This document shows positions 46,950-56,404 of a DNA stretch of 64,000 nt, piece by piece. Each line of letters begins with the position of its first letter. Position 1 is the first letter of the stretch. Position numbers and translations under genes: made by a program. The notes beneath the pieces are model-generated. The model was given only the letters and a program-made list of their open reading frames with translations, made no database searches and was not told where the DNA came from. The stretch is from Paracoccus sediminis (GTDB lineage: Bacteria; Pseudomonadota; Alphaproteobacteria; Rhodobacterales; Rhodobacteraceae), in assembly GCF_900188295.1 (NCBI RefSeq), contig NZ_FZNM01000003.1, positions 310,001 to 374,000 on the forward strand. Direction: 5' to 3'.

Positions 46950-47852
46950 ATGGTTCGGGAAGAAACCGCCTGCCGGGATCCGATCTTGACCGAACCCGAC
47001 CTGCCCGTCCTGATCCAACGGCCCGATCACTGGGTCAGCGGCGTCATTTTCGGATCGCCCCATTCCGGTTGCGTCTATCCCGACTGGTTCCTGCAAGGCA
47101 CCCGACTGCCGCCCGAAACGCTGCGGTCGTCGGAAGACGCCTTCGTGGACCGGCTGATCGCGGGCGCGCCCGCCCTGGGCGCCGTGACGATTCGCGCCCA
47201 GGTGCCGCGCGCCATCGTGGACCTGAACCGCGCCCCGGACGAGATCGACCCCCTGATTGTCCGCGGCGTGCCCCGCCATCCCCTGAACCAGCGGACCCTG
47301 GCGGGCCTGGGGGTGATCCCGCGCGTGGTGTCGCAGGGCCGGGCGATCCTGGAACGCCCCATCGAGCGGGCCGAGGCCGAACGCCGCATCGGCGCCTATT
47401 GGCGCCCCTATCATCAAGCCCTGTCCGGCCTGATTGCCGAGGCGCGGGCACGCTTCGGGCAGGCGATCCTGATCGACATGCATTCCATGCCCCATGACGC
47501 GCTGTCCCACCTGCACGGGCCACGCCCCGACATGGTGCTGGGCAACCGTCACGGCCTGTCCTCGGCGGCCCGCGTGTCCGACGCCATCGTCGCCGCGATC
47601 GAGGCCGAGGGCTGGCGCATCCGGCGCAATTCGCCCTTCGCGGGGGCCTATATCTGTTCGGCCTATGGCCGCCCCAGCCACAACGTTCACGTCGTGCAAC
47701 TGGAAATCGACCGATCGCTGTACATGGACGAAAAGACCATCATGCCCCATGCGGGGTTCGGCAATTTCGCGGCACGGTTCGAATCGGTGATCCGCAAGCT
47801 GGCCGTGCTGGACGCCGACGGCCCTGCCAATGCCGGGATCGCCGCGCAGTAA
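46950..47852 (+). CDS. N-formylglutamate amidohydrolase family protein
   Basis: A 300-residue zinc hydrolase-type protein. GVIFGSPHSGCVYPDWFLQ is the family start; DRLIAGAPALGAVTIRAQVPRAIVDLNRAPDEID and ILIDMHSMP are further core motifs. NSPFAGAYI carries the C-terminal signature and VHVVQLEIDRSLYMDE another. The best known member is HutG, cleaving N-formylglutamate in histidine breakdown, but no hut genes are adjacent, so the substrate is uncertain. ATG 46950 lacks a ribosome site; a TTG at 46986 is an alternative. Confidence 0.88.
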   Translation: MVREETACRDPILTEPDLPVLIQRPDHWVSGVIFGSPHSGCVYPDWFLQGTRLPPETLRSSEDAFVDRLIAGAPALGAVTIRAQVPRAIVDLNRAPDEIDPLIVRGVPRHPLNQRTLAGLGVIPRVVSQGRAILERPIERAEAERRIGAYWRPYHQALSGLIAEARARFGQAILIDMHSMPHDALSHLHGPRPDMVLGNRHGLSSAARVSDAIVAAIEAEGWRIRRNSPFAGAYICSAYGRPSHNVHVVQLEIDRSLYMDEKTIMPHAGFGNFAARFESVIRKLAVLDADGPANAGIAAQ

Positions 47853-47890
47853 GGCCTGCGGTCGACGGAGGATCGGCGCGGACGCCGTCG

Positions 47891-48613
47891 TCAGCGCATC
47901 GCCGCCACCGTCCGCACCAAGGGACGCAGCGCATCGCCCTTGACCATCCAGCTTGTCGCAAAGGCGAAGGTGGCGATCGTTTCCAGCCAGAAGACCGGAT
48001 TCAGATCCTTCAGCGAATCGCCCAGGCTCGTGGCGAACAGCACGCCCACCGATCCGATGCTGACAATGATCGTCCAGCCGCAGATGCGATAGATCCGGTT
48101 CGAGGCGTCCTTTTCCGCCCCGTCCACGACGCCCTTGGTGAACAGCGCCAGGCAATAGACGGCCAGGGCACCGAAAAACACCGCCGCCGCGACCAGATGC
48201 ACCCATGCCGAGAGGGGCGGCTTCAAAACGCATTGCAGCAGGGTGCAGGTTTGCGGCGGCACCTCGCAGATGCCGTCGCCGGGACAGGTCGGCACCAACG
48301 CCACAAGGGCGATCGCAACCGCCGCGACGCGGGCCGTCATCTTGTCGCTGACCAGGTCGCCCGCGTCGGGGCGGAACCCCTCGTAGCTCCACAAAAATAC
48401 GGCCTGCGCGATAAGGGTGCCCACGAACACCTCGCGCATGGGGGAATAGTAAGAGGCCGAAAGGCTGGGCAGCATGTCTCCGCTGCCCAGGCCATAGGCC
48501 AGCAAAGCCAGCGGCAGAAAGAAACCCAAGGCGCCGATGGCCCGGCGCACGGCCAGAAAGGACAGCACCAGATCGTTATGCGCCTTTTGGGAAATCCCGT
48601 GCCTGTCTGTCAT
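47891..48613 (-). CDS. multi-pass membrane protein of unknown function
   Basis: A 240-residue protein with about six hydrophobic helices and the conserved-looking motif LPSLSASYYSPMREVFVGTLIAQAVFLWSYEG. I recognise no function. Between helices 3 and 4 a loop has CPGDGICEVPPQTCTLLQC, four cysteines that could form disulfides if periplasmic. It lies upstream of pyrF in reverse order (pyrF ends at 48629 and this gene begins at 48613) on the same strand, so it may be read through from pyrF. Confidence 0.75.
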   Translation of the reverse strand: MTDRHGISQKAHNDLVLSFLAVRRAIGALGFFLPLALLAYGLGSGDMLPSLSASYYSPMREVFVGTLIAQAVFLWSYEGFRPDAGDLVSDKMTARVAAVAIALVALVPTCPGDGICEVPPQTCTLLQCVLKPPLSAWVHLVAAAVFFGALAVYCLALFTKGVVDGAEKDASNRIYRICGWTIIVSIGSVGVLFATSLGDSLKDLNPVFWLETIATFAFATSWMVKGDALRPLVRTVAAMR

Positions 48614-48628
48614 CTTGCCCTTGCCCTT

Positions 48629-49312
48629 TCAGCCGCGCAGTTCCGCCAAAATCGCCTGAGCCGCCGCGCGCGGATCGGCGGCCTGCCAGATCGGCCGCCC
48701 GACGACGATGTGATCGGCCCCGGCGGCGATGGCGCTGGCGGGCGTTTCCACCCGCTTCTGATCGCCCAGGGCCGCGCCTGCCGGACGGACCCCCGGCGTC
48801 ACGATCAGCCGCGCGTCGGGCAGGGCGCGGATCGCAGCGGCCTCGCGCGGGGAACAGATGATGCCGTCGGCGCCGGCGTCAAAGGCGCGGGCGGCGCGTT
48901 CCACGGTGATCTCGTGCAGATCGCCCGGCCGGATCATGCCCGCGTCCAGATCGGCGCGTTCCAGCGAGGTCAGGATCGTCACGCCCAGGATTTTCAGGTT
49001 CGATCCCGCCGCGCCTTCCTTGGCAGCAGCCACCACATGCGGGTCGCCATGCACCGTCAGGAAATCCAGGTCGAACTGCGCCAGCCCGCGCACGGCCGAT
49101 TCCACCGTGGCGCCGATGTCGAACAGCTTCATGTCCAAGAAGATCCGCTTGCCGTGATCGCCCTTGAGTTCGTTGGCCAGCGCCAGCCCGCCGCCGGTCA
49201 GCATCCCCAGCCCGATCTTGTAAAAGCCCACGGCATCGCCCAGCCGCTGGGCCAAGTCCAGCCCGGCAAGCGCGTTCGGCACATCCAGCGCCACGATCAG
49301 CCGGTCATCCAT
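48629..49312 (-). CDS. pyrF: orotidine 5'-phosphate decarboxylase
   Basis: A 227-residue TIM-barrel enzyme producing UMP, the last step of de novo pyrimidine synthesis. LIVALDVPNA is the N-terminal strand. The catalytic block RIFLDMKLFDIGATVESAV has the Asp-Lys-Asp charge network, and LIVTPGVRP and AGADHIVVGRPIW bind phosphate. ATG 49312 follows AAAGGGCAACGGG. It is divergent from clpB. Confidence 0.97.
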   Translation of the reverse strand: MDDRLIVALDVPNALAGLDLAQRLGDAVGFYKIGLGMLTGGGLALANELKGDHGKRIFLDMKLFDIGATVESAVRGLAQFDLDFLTVHGDPHVVAAAKEGAAGSNLKILGVTILTSLERADLDAGMIRPGDLHEITVERAARAFDAGADGIICSPREAAAIRALPDARLIVTPGVRPAGAALGDQKRVETPASAIAAGADHIVVGRPIWQAADPRAAAQAILAELRG

Positions 49313-49362
49313 CCCGTTGCCCTTTCGCAGAAATCGCGGCGTTATGGCATAACGCAAAGCGC

Positions 49363-49390
49363 CTTGAAAGCGTTGGAAGACGCCCCAAAT
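49363..49390 (+). promoter_or_regulatory. RpoH (sigma-32) heat-shock promoter of clpB
   Basis: CTTGAAA (49363-49369), a 13-bp spacer, then CCCCAAAT (49383-49390) closely match the sigma-32 consensus CTTGAAA-N11-16-CCCCATNT. It lies 80 bp upstream of the clpB ATG, in a 157-bp divergent region with pyrF. Confidence 0.82.
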
Positions 49391-49469
49391 CATCATCGAA
49401 GACCCGGACCGGGGCGCGCCGCACGCGGGCGTCCGCGACGCGGGGGCTAATCGAAGGAGAGTGTTTCCC

Positions 49470-52109
49470 ATGAACATGGAAAAGTTCACCGAACGGTCGC
49501 GCGGCTTCATGCAGGCGGCCCAGACCATCGCGATCCGCGAGGAAAACCAGCGGGTCGTGCCGGAACATCTGCTCAAGGCGCTGATGGACGATGACCAGGG
49601 GCTGTCCTCGAACCTGATCGCCCGCGCGGGCGGCGATGCCCGCCGCGTCAAGGAGGCCGTCGATCTGGCGGTCGCCAAGCTGCCCAAGGTCAAGGGCGGC
49701 AACAGCCAGGTCTATGTGGACCCGTCGCTGGTCCGCGTCCTGGACGAGGCCGAGCAGGTCGCCAAGAAGGCGGGCGACAGCTTCGTGCCCGCCGAACGCA
49801 TCCTGATGGCTTTGGCAATGGTCAACACCAACGCCCGCGACGCGCTGTCGGCCGGTGGCGTCACCGCCCAGAACCTGAACTCTGCCATCAACGACATCCG
49901 CAAGGGCCGCACGGCGGACAGCGCCAGCGCCGAGGACAGCTATGAGGCGCTGGAGAAATACGCCCGCGACCTGACGCAAGCCGCGCGCGACGGCAAGATC
50001 GACCCGATCATCGGCCGGGACGAGGAGATCCGCCGCGCCATGCAGGTGCTGTCGCGCCGGACCAAAAACAATCCGGTGCTGATCGGCGAACCCGGCGTCG
50101 GCAAGACCGCGATCGCCGAAGGCTTGGCCCTGCGCATCGTGGATGGCGACGTGCCCGAATCCCTGCGCGACAAGAAGCTAATGGCGCTGGACATGGGCGC
50201 GCTGATCGCCGGGGCGAAATACCGCGGCGAGTTCGAGGAGCGGCTGAAATCGATCCTGAAGGAGATCGAGACCGCCGCCGGCGAGATCATCCTGTTCATC
50301 GACGAACTGCATGTGCTGGTCGGCGCGGGCAAGACCGACGGCGCGATGGACGCGGCCAACCTCATCAAGCCCGCCTTGGCGCGGGGCGAATTGCATTGCG
50401 TGGGTGCCACGACGCTGGACGAATACCGCAAGTACATCGAAAAGGACGCGGCGCTTGCCCGGCGTTTCCAGCCCGTCATGGTCAACGAACCGACGGTTGA
50501 GGACACGATCAGCATCCTGCGCGGCATCAAGGAGAAATACGAACTGCACCACGGCGTGCGGATCAGCGACGCGGCCCTGGTCGCGGCGGCCACCCTGTCC
50601 CACCGCTACATCACCGACCGATTCCTGCCGGACAAGGCCATCGACCTGATGGACGAGGCCGCCAGCCGCCTGCGCATGGAGGTGGACAGCAAGCCCGAGG
50701 AGTTGGACCAGCTTGACCGCCAGATCCTGCAAATGCAGATCGAGGCCGAGGCCCTGAAGAAGGAAGACGATGCCGCGTCCCGCGACCGTCTGGAGCGGCT
50801 GGAAAAGGATCTGTCCGATCTGCAACAGCGGTCGGCCGAAATGACCGCCCGCTGGCAGGCCGAACGCGACAAGCTGGAAGGGTCCAGGAACCTCAAGGAG
50901 CAGCTTGACCGCGCCCGCGCCGAGCTGGATGGGGCCAAGCGCGAGGGCAACCTGGCCCGCGCGGGGGAACTGTCCTATGGAATCATCCCCGGCCTGGAGA
51001 AAAAGCTGGCCGAGGCCGAGAACGGCGGCGCGGACGGGCTGATGGTCGAGGAAGCCGTGCGCCCCGAGCAAATCGCCGAGGTCGTGGAACGCTGGACCGG
51101 CATCCCCACCAGCAAGATGCTGGAAGGCGAGCGCGAGAAGCTGCTGAAGATGGAGGAGCAGATCGGCGCCCGCGTCATCGGCCAGCAAGAGGCCGTGGTG
51201 GCCGTGTCGAATGCCGTTCGCCGCGCACGGGCGGGCCTGAACGACGAAGGGCGTCCGCTGGGCAGCTTTCTGTTCCTTGGCCCCACCGGCGTCGGCAAGA
51301 CCGAACTGACCAAGGCGCTGGCCGAATACATGTTCGACGACGATTCCGCGATGGTGCGCATCGACATGTCCGAGTTCATGGAAAAACATTCCGTGGCCCG
51401 GCTGATCGGCGCGCCTCCGGGCTATGTCGGCTATGACGAAGGCGGTGTGCTGACCGAGGCGGTGCGGCGCCGCCCCTATCAGGTGATCCTGTTCGACGAG
51501 GTGGAAAAGGCCCATCCGGATGTCTTCAACGTGCTGTTGCAGGTTCTGGACGACGGTGTGTTGACCGACGGCCAGGGGCGGACGGTGGATTTCAAGCAGA
51601 CGCTGATTATCCTGACCTCGAATCTGGGATCGCAGGCGCTGTCGCATCTGCCCGAAGGGTCGGATTCGTCGGATGCCCGCCATCAGGTGATGGAGGCGGT
51701 GCGGTCCCATTTCCGCCCCGAATTCTTGAACCGCCTGGACGAGATCATTATCTTCCGCCGCCTGTCGCGGGCCAACATGGACGGCATCGTCACGATCCAG
51801 TTGCGGCGTCTGGAACAGCGGCTGGCACAGCGCAAGGTCACGCTGGACCTGGACGGCGCGGCGCGCAAGTGGCTGGCCGACCAGGGCTATGACCCGGTGT
51901 TCGGGGCGCGCCCGCTGAAACGGGTGATCCAGCGGGCCTTGCAGGATCCGCTGGCCGAACTGCTGCTGTCGGGCGAGGTGATGGACGGGCAGACGGTTCA
52001 CGTCGGCGCGGGCGATGACGGCCTGATCGTCGGCAGCCGAGTCGGGCGCGCAGGTCACAAGCTGGGGGCGGTGGGCGAAGGGCCAAGACCCGAGGCAACG
52101 GTGCACTGA
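49470..52109 (+). CDS. clpB: ATP-dependent disaggregase ClpB
   Basis: An 879-residue hexameric AAA+ chaperone that pulls proteins from aggregates with DnaK. An N-terminal double-Clp-N domain is followed by AAA domain 1 with Walker A GEPGVGKT (about residue 206), a coiled-coil M-domain (residues about 400-530, rich in Glu/Lys/Arg), and AAA domain 2 with GPTGVGKT (about 604). The M-domain distinguishes it from ClpA. ATG 49470 follows AAGGAG; a GTG nine bases upstream is too close. Heat-shock control is supported by the upstream promoter. Confidence 0.98.
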   Translation: MNMEKFTERSRGFMQAAQTIAIREENQRVVPEHLLKALMDDDQGLSSNLIARAGGDARRVKEAVDLAVAKLPKVKGGNSQVYVDPSLVRVLDEAEQVAKKAGDSFVPAERILMALAMVNTNARDALSAGGVTAQNLNSAINDIRKGRTADSASAEDSYEALEKYARDLTQAARDGKIDPIIGRDEEIRRAMQVLSRRTKNNPVLIGEPGVGKTAIAEGLALRIVDGDVPESLRDKKLMALDMGALIAGAKYRGEFEERLKSILKEIETAAGEIILFIDELHVLVGAGKTDGAMDAANLIKPALARGELHCVGATTLDEYRKYIEKDAALARRFQPVMVNEPTVEDTISILRGIKEKYELHHGVRISDAALVAAATLSHRYITDRFLPDKAIDLMDEAASRLRMEVDSKPEELDQLDRQILQMQIEAEALKKEDDAASRDRLERLEKDLSDLQQRSAEMTARWQAERDKLEGSRNLKEQLDRARAELDGAKREGNLARAGELSYGIIPGLEKKLAEAENGGADGLMVEEAVRPEQIAEVVERWTGIPTSKMLEGEREKLLKMEEQIGARVIGQQEAVVAVSNAVRRARAGLNDEGRPLGSFLFLGPTGVGKTELTKALAEYMFDDDSAMVRIDMSEFMEKHSVARLIGAPPGYVGYDEGGVLTEAVRRRPYQVILFDEVEKAHPDVFNVLLQVLDDGVLTDGQGRTVDFKQTLIILTSNLGSQALSHLPEGSDSSDARHQVMEAVRSHFRPEFLNRLDEIIIFRRLSRANMDGIVTIQLRRLEQRLAQRKVTLDLDGAARKWLADQGYDPVFGARPLKRVIQRALQDPLAELLLSGEVMDGQTVHVGAGDDGLIVGSRVGRAGHKLGAVGEGPRPEATVH

Positions 52110-52392
52110 CACACATGCGGCGCAGGGCGGGGGACTGTCCTGCGCCTTCCCTTCGCCCGTCCCAAGAACCGCCAGAAACGTCGCAGGGAGGAGGGCGCGC
52201 GTTTCTGGCGGCAGGGTGGGTTTGACCACCAAGTCATCAAGAAGTGGGACAGTTTCTTGGTCCCATGGATCGATAATGCGCTGCGCCGGAACAGGTGTCA
52301 GCGGCAGGCGGCAGGCTTTCCGCTGCAACGCAGAAAAAAACTTTGCAACTGCTGATTGAACAAGCAGTCAGCCTGCCTGGCAGGCAGAACGA
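52110..52392. other. intergenic region with inverted repeats between clpB and dxs
   Basis: A 283-bp convergent gap. Two structures stand out: arms GCCAGAAACG (52171-52180) and CGTTTCTGGC (52200-52209) around a 19-base purine-rich loop, and a smaller TGGGAC / GTCCCA pair near 52237-52265. A 15-bp palindrome GCCTGCCTGGCAGGC is at 52371-52385, close to the dxs stop. None has a T-run. I see no credible coding frame. Confidence 0.6.
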
Positions 52393-54309
52393 TCAGGCGG
52401 TTTTTCCCGCGATCCGCGCGATACCCATCGCGTCCAGAACCTTTGCCTCGATATGGGCGGCATTCAGGGCCGAACTCTCGTACATCGCAAAGGGCGCATC
52501 GTGATCCACGAAGACATCCGGCAGGACCATCGACCGGAAACGCAGGCCACGGTCGAAGACGCCTTCATCCGCCAGAAGCTGCGCGACATGGCTGCCAAAC
52601 CCGCCGACCGCGCCTTCCTCCAGCGTAATCAGCACATCATGCGTCGCGGCCAGCCGCAGGATCAGGCCGCGGTCCAGGGGTTTTGCGAAGCGAGCATCCG
52701 CCACCGTGGGGGTAATGCCGCGCGCGGCCAGCGATTCGCAGGCCTTTTCGGCTTCGGACAGGCGGGTGCCGAAGGACAGGATGGCCACGCCCTTGCCCTC
52801 GCGGACGATGCGGCCCTTACCGATGGGCAGGATCCGCCCGCGTTCGGGCAGATCGACCCCGGTGCCCTCGCCGCGCGGGAAACGAAAGGCAATGGGGCCG
52901 CTGTCATGGGCGGCGGCGGTGGCGACCATGTGCATCAGTTCGGCCTCGTCGGCGGCGGCCATCACCACCATGCCGGGCAGGTTGGCCAGAAACGCGATGT
53001 CATAGGCCCCGGCATGAGTCGGCCCGTCCTGTCCGACCAGCCCGGCGCGGTCGATGGCAAAGCGCACCGGCAGGTGCTGGACCGCCACGTCATGCACCAC
53101 CTGGTCATAGCCGCGCTGCAAAAAGGTCGAATAGATCGCGCAGAACGGCTTCATGCCGCCGGCAGCCAAGCCGGCGGCAAAGGTCACGGCGTGCTGTTCG
53201 GCGATGCCCACATCGAAGGTCCGGCGCGGAAAGCGTTCGGCGAACTGCTTTAACCCGGTGCCGTCCGGCATGGCGGCGGTGATGCCGACGATCCTGTCGT
53301 CGCGCCCCGCCTCGTCGATCAGGGCCTTGGCAAACACGGCGGTATAGCTGGGGGCGTTCGATTTAGCCTTGGCCTGCACCCCCGTCACCACGTCGAACTT
53401 TCCCGTCGCATGGCCGCGGTCTGCGGCGTTTTCGGCGGGGGCATAGCCCTTGCCCTTTTGGGTGATGGCATGGATCAGCACGGGACCGGTCGCACGGTCA
53501 CGAACGGTGCGCAGCAACGGCAAAAGCTGGTCCAGGTCGTGCCCATCGACCGGACCGATGTAGGAAAAGCCCAATTCCTCGAACAACGTTCCGCCGATGG
53601 TCATGCCTTTCAGCATTTCCTTGGCCCGCCGCGCGCCCTCCTGGAAGGGCGGCGGCAACAGGCCGACGGCGCCCTTGGCGGCGGCGCGCAGATCCTGGAA
53701 CGGGCGGCGGGCGTACAGGCTGGTCAGATAGGACGACAGCGCGCCCACCGGCGGGGCGATCGACATCTCGTTGTCGTTCAGGATCACGATCAGCCGCTTG
53801 CCCAGATGGCCCGCGTTGTTCAGCGCCTCGAAGGCCATGCCCGCGCTCATGGCGCCGTCGCCGATCACCGCGATGGCGTCCCCGGGATCCCCGCCCAGAT
53901 CCCGCGCCACGGCAAAGCCCAGGGCGGCGGAAATCGAGGTGCTGGAATGGCCCGCGCCGAACGGGTCATAGGGGCTTTCGGCCCGTTTCGTGAACCCGGC
54001 CAGCCCGCCGCCCATGCGCAGGGTGCGGATGCGGTCGCGCCGGCCGGTCAGGATCTTGTGGGGATAGCACTGATGGCCCACGTCCCAGATGATCTTGTCG
54101 CGCGGCGCGTCGAACACCGCGTGCAGCGCGACCGTCAGTTCAACCACGCCCAGGCCCGCGCCCAGATGCCCGCCGGTGACGCTGACCGCGCCGATCGTCT
54201 CGGCCCGCAACTCGTCGGCAAGTTGGCGCAGGTCGCGGTCGCTCAGCGCCTTGAGGTCCGAGGGCAGCGCGACCCGGTCAAGGATCGGCGTCTTGGCAAG
54301 GTCGGTCAT
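52393..54309 (-). CDS. dxs: 1-deoxy-D-xylulose-5-phosphate synthase
   Basis: A 638-residue thiamine-diphosphate enzyme condensing pyruvate and glyceraldehyde-3-phosphate, the first step of the MEP isoprenoid route. [18 protein letters not shown] binds the cofactor with metal. [17 protein letters not shown] and the transketolase-type [19 protein letters not shown] are conserved. The last 130 residues form the C-terminal domain. It lies downstream of ispA, a common alphaproteobacterial order (xseB-ispA-dxs). Confidence 0.97.
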   Translation of the reverse strand: MTDLAKTPILDRVALPSDLKALSDRDLRQLADELRAETIGAVSVTGGHLGAGLGVVELTVALHAVFDAPRDKIIWDVGHQCYPHKILTGRRDRIRTLRMGGGLAGFTKRAESPYDPFGAGHSSTSISAALGFAVARDLGGDPGDAIAVIGDGAMSAGMAFEALNNAGHLGKRLIVILNDNEMSIAPPVGALSSYLTSLYARRPFQDLRAAAKGAVGLLPPPFQEGARRAKEMLKGMTIGGTLFEELGFSYIGPVDGHDLDQLLPLLRTVRDRATGPVLIHAITQKGKGYAPAENAADRGHATGKFDVVTGVQAKAKSNAPSYTAVFAKALIDEAGRDDRIVGITAAMPDGTGLKQFAERFPRRTFDVGIAEQHAVTFAAGLAAGGMKPFCAIYSTFLQRGYDQVVHDVAVQHLPVRFAIDRAGLVGQDGPTHAGAYDIAFLANLPGMVVMAAADEAELMHMVATAAAHDSGPIAFRFPRGEGTGVDLPERGRILPIGKGRIVREGKGVAILSFGTRLSEAEKACESLAARGITPTVADARFAKPLDRGLILRLAATHDVLITLEEGAVGGFGSHVAQLLADEGVFDRGLRFRSMVLPDVFVDHDAPFAMYESSALNAAHIEAKVLDAMGIARIAGKTA

Positions 54310-54362
54310 CGGCTGGCCCTTCGGGCAGGAATTGCGGAGGCGGGCTTGGGGTCGGGCGTCAC

Positions 54363-55247
54363 TCAGGTGTCACGTTCGATAACGAAACGCGCCAGGTGGC
54401 GCAAGTTTCCGGCACCCTCGCCATAAGGCTCAAGGGCCGCATCGGCCGCGTCGATCAGCCGCGCGGCCTCGGCGCGCGCGCCGTCCAGGGCCAGCAGGGA
54501 CACAAAGGTGGCCTTGCCCGCCGCCACGTCCTTGCCCACGCGCTTGCCGGTCACATCTTCGTTGCCGGTCACGTCCAGGATGTCGTCGGCGATCTGGAAC
54601 GCAAGGCCCACCGCATCGGCATAGGCCGCCATCGGGGCCATGTCGGCATCCGCGATCAACGGCCCCGCGATGGCGGCGAACCGGATCAGCGCGCCGGTCT
54701 TGCCCCGCTGCAATTCGGTGATCTGCGCCAGGGTCAGCGGCTGGCGGGCGGTTTCGGCGGCGATGTCCAGCGCCTGCCCCCAGACCATGCCGGCCCCGCC
54801 CACGGCCTGCGCAAAGGCCGAAACCAGCCGGCGTGTCGCGGCATCGCCAATGGCCGGGTCGGCCAGCAGCCCGAAGGCCAGCGATTGCAGCGCGTCGCCT
54901 GCCAGGATCGCGGTCGCCTCGGACCATTTCACATGGACGGTGGGCTGGCCCCGGCGCAGGTCGTCGTCGTCCATCGCGGGCAGGTCGTCGTGGACCAGCG
55001 AATAGGCGTGCAGCGCCTCGACCGCCGTCGCCACGGGCAGCGCGGCGGCATCGGACACGCCATGCAGGCGCGCGGATTCCATGACCAGAAAGGCCCGGAT
55101 CCCCTTGCCGCCCGCGCAGGCATACGCCATCGCGTCGCGCAACTCGCCCGGCGGCAGGGCGCCGATGGCACGGTCCAGAGCGGCCTGGACCTGGGCCTTC
55201 ACGGCCCCGAGGCGATCCTGCAACGGGGCCTGCAACGGGGCCTGCAT
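54363..55247 (-). CDS. ispA: farnesyl/geranyl diphosphate synthase (polyprenyl synthetase)
   Basis: About 294 residues. The first aspartate-rich motif is in [20 protein letters not shown] and the second in [16 protein letters not shown]; between them lie [10 protein letters not shown] and [11 protein letters not shown]. It builds C10-C15 prenyl diphosphates from IPP and DMAPP. ATG 55247 overlaps the xseB stop (TGATG). A 12-base repeat encodes QAPLQAPLQ at the N-terminus. With dxs it forms an isoprenoid operon. Confidence 0.95.
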   Translation of the reverse strand: MQAPLQAPLQDRLGAVKAQVQAALDRAIGALPPGELRDAMAYACAGGKGIRAFLVMESARLHGVSDAAALPVATAVEALHAYSLVHDDLPAMDDDDLRRGQPTVHVKWSEATAILAGDALQSLAFGLLADPAIGDAATRRLVSAFAQAVGGAGMVWGQALDIAAETARQPLTLAQITELQRGKTGALIRFAAIAGPLIADADMAPMAAYADAVGLAFQIADDILDVTGNEDVTGKRVGKDVAAGKATFVSLLALDGARAEAARLIDAADAALEPYGEGAGNLRHLARFVIERDT

Positions 55248-55483
55248 CACAGCCCCTCGGCCGGTTCCGTTCCCGTAGGCTGGCCGTTGGCCGCAAGGGT
55301 GATCTTTTCCACCCGGTCCTCAGCCTCGCGCAGGCGTTTCTCGCAATGCTGGCGCAAAGCCGCGCCGCGTTCGTACAGCTTGATGGATTCGTCCAGGGAC
55401 GCCTCGCCGGTTTCCAGCTTGCCGACCGTGGCCTCCAGTTCCTTCATGGCGTCTTCAAAGCTCATGGTCGCGATGTCGTTCAT
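55247..55483 (-). CDS. xseB: exodeoxyribonuclease VII small subunit
   Basis: A 78-residue helical protein; SFEDAMKELEATVGKLETGEASLDESIKLYERG is the XseB signature. It joins the large subunit (XseA, not in this window) to degrade single-stranded DNA from either end. Overlaps the deacetylase stop by 4 bp and ispA by one base. Confidence 0.96.
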   Translation of the reverse strand: MNDIATMSFEDAMKELEATVGKLETGEASLDESIKLYERGAALRQHCEKRLREAEDRVEKITLAANGQPTGTEPAEGL

Positions 55484-56400
55484 CTTCCGGCCTCCAGCAG
55501 CACGTGGACATGGGCGCGGGCGGACCGCCCCAGGGCGGCCAGATCATAGCCACCTTCCAGGCAGGATGCCACCGGGGCCGACAGATCCGCCGCCATGTCG
55601 CAAATCATCCGGGTGATGGCGGCGAAATCGCCGTCGTCCCAGTCCAACTGCGCCAGCGGATCGGCGGCATGGGCGTCGAACCCGGCCGAGACGATCACCA
55701 GCTGCGGCGCGAAATCGCGGCAGCGCGCCAGGATGCCGCGCCAGGCCGCCTGCCCCGCCGCGCCGTCCGATCCCGGCGGCAGGGGCACGTTCATCATCTG
55801 CCCATGCGCGCCGCGTTCCGACGCCGCCCCGGTGCCGGGATACAGCGGCATCTGGTGGCTGGACGCGAAGAAGGCGCGGGATTCGTCCCACAGCAGATCC
55901 TGGGTGCCGTTGCCGTGATGCACGTCGAAATCCAGCACCGCCACCCGGTCCAGCCCGTGATGATCCAGCGCGCGTTTCGCCGCGATGGCCGCGTTGCCGA
56001 ACAGGCAGAACCCCATCGGCGTTTCGCGTTCCGCGTGATGGCCGGGCGGGCGCATCGCGACAAAGGCATTCGCGGCCTGCCCCGCCAGCACGGCATCGAC
56101 GGCGGCAACCGCGCCGCCGGCCCCGCGCAGGGCCGCATCCAGGCTGCCGGGCGACAGATGCGTGTCGGCGTCCAGCATCTGCCAGCCCTGGTCGGGAATC
56201 GCGGTCCGGATGCGGTCCAGATAGGATTGCGGATGGCAGCGCAGGATGTCGGCCTCGTCCGCGCGCGGGGCCTCGCGCCGGTCGAGGTCCAGATCCTCCA
56301 GCGCGCCAATGACGGCGGCATACCGCGCCACCTGTTCGGGATGGCCGGGGGGCGTGATGTGGCGTTCCGCGTCGGGGTGGGTGAACAGGGCTGTGGCCAT
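55480..56400 (-). CDS. histone deacetylase-like amidohydrolase
   Basis: A 306-residue protein with the arginase/deacetylase fold. AMRPPGHHAERETPMGFCLFGNAAIAAKRA has the active-site His pair. VLDFDVHHGNGTQD supplies zinc ligands, and SAGFDAHAADPLAQL and EGGYDL the remaining Asp/Tyr residues. Bacterial members deacetylate acetylpolyamines or small amides. Its substrate is unknown here. It begins a minus-strand operon with xseB-ispA-dxs or shares a transcript with the upstream MFS gene (4 bp from its stop). Confidence 0.94.
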   Translation of the reverse strand: MATALFTHPDAERHITPPGHPEQVARYAAVIGALEDLDLDRREAPRADEADILRCHPQSYLDRIRTAIPDQGWQMLDADTHLSPGSLDAALRGAGGAVAAVDAVLAGQAANAFVAMRPPGHHAERETPMGFCLFGNAAIAAKRALDHHGLDRVAVLDFDVHHGNGTQDLLWDESRAFFASSHQMPLYPGTGAASERGAHGQMMNVPLPPGSDGAAGQAAWRGILARCRDFAPQLVIVSAGFDAHAADPLAQLDWDDGDFAAITRMICDMAADLSAPVASCLEGGYDLAALGRSARAHVHVLLEAGR

Positions 56401-56404
56401 GATG

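Noticed and set aside
50178..52328. Long minus-strand frame opposite clpB
   Set aside because: An antisense shadow of clpB with no domain and no ribosome site.
52295..52504. Short plus-strand frame between clpB and dxs
   Set aside because: It runs into the dxs coding region antisense, lacks a ribosome site and shows no family features.
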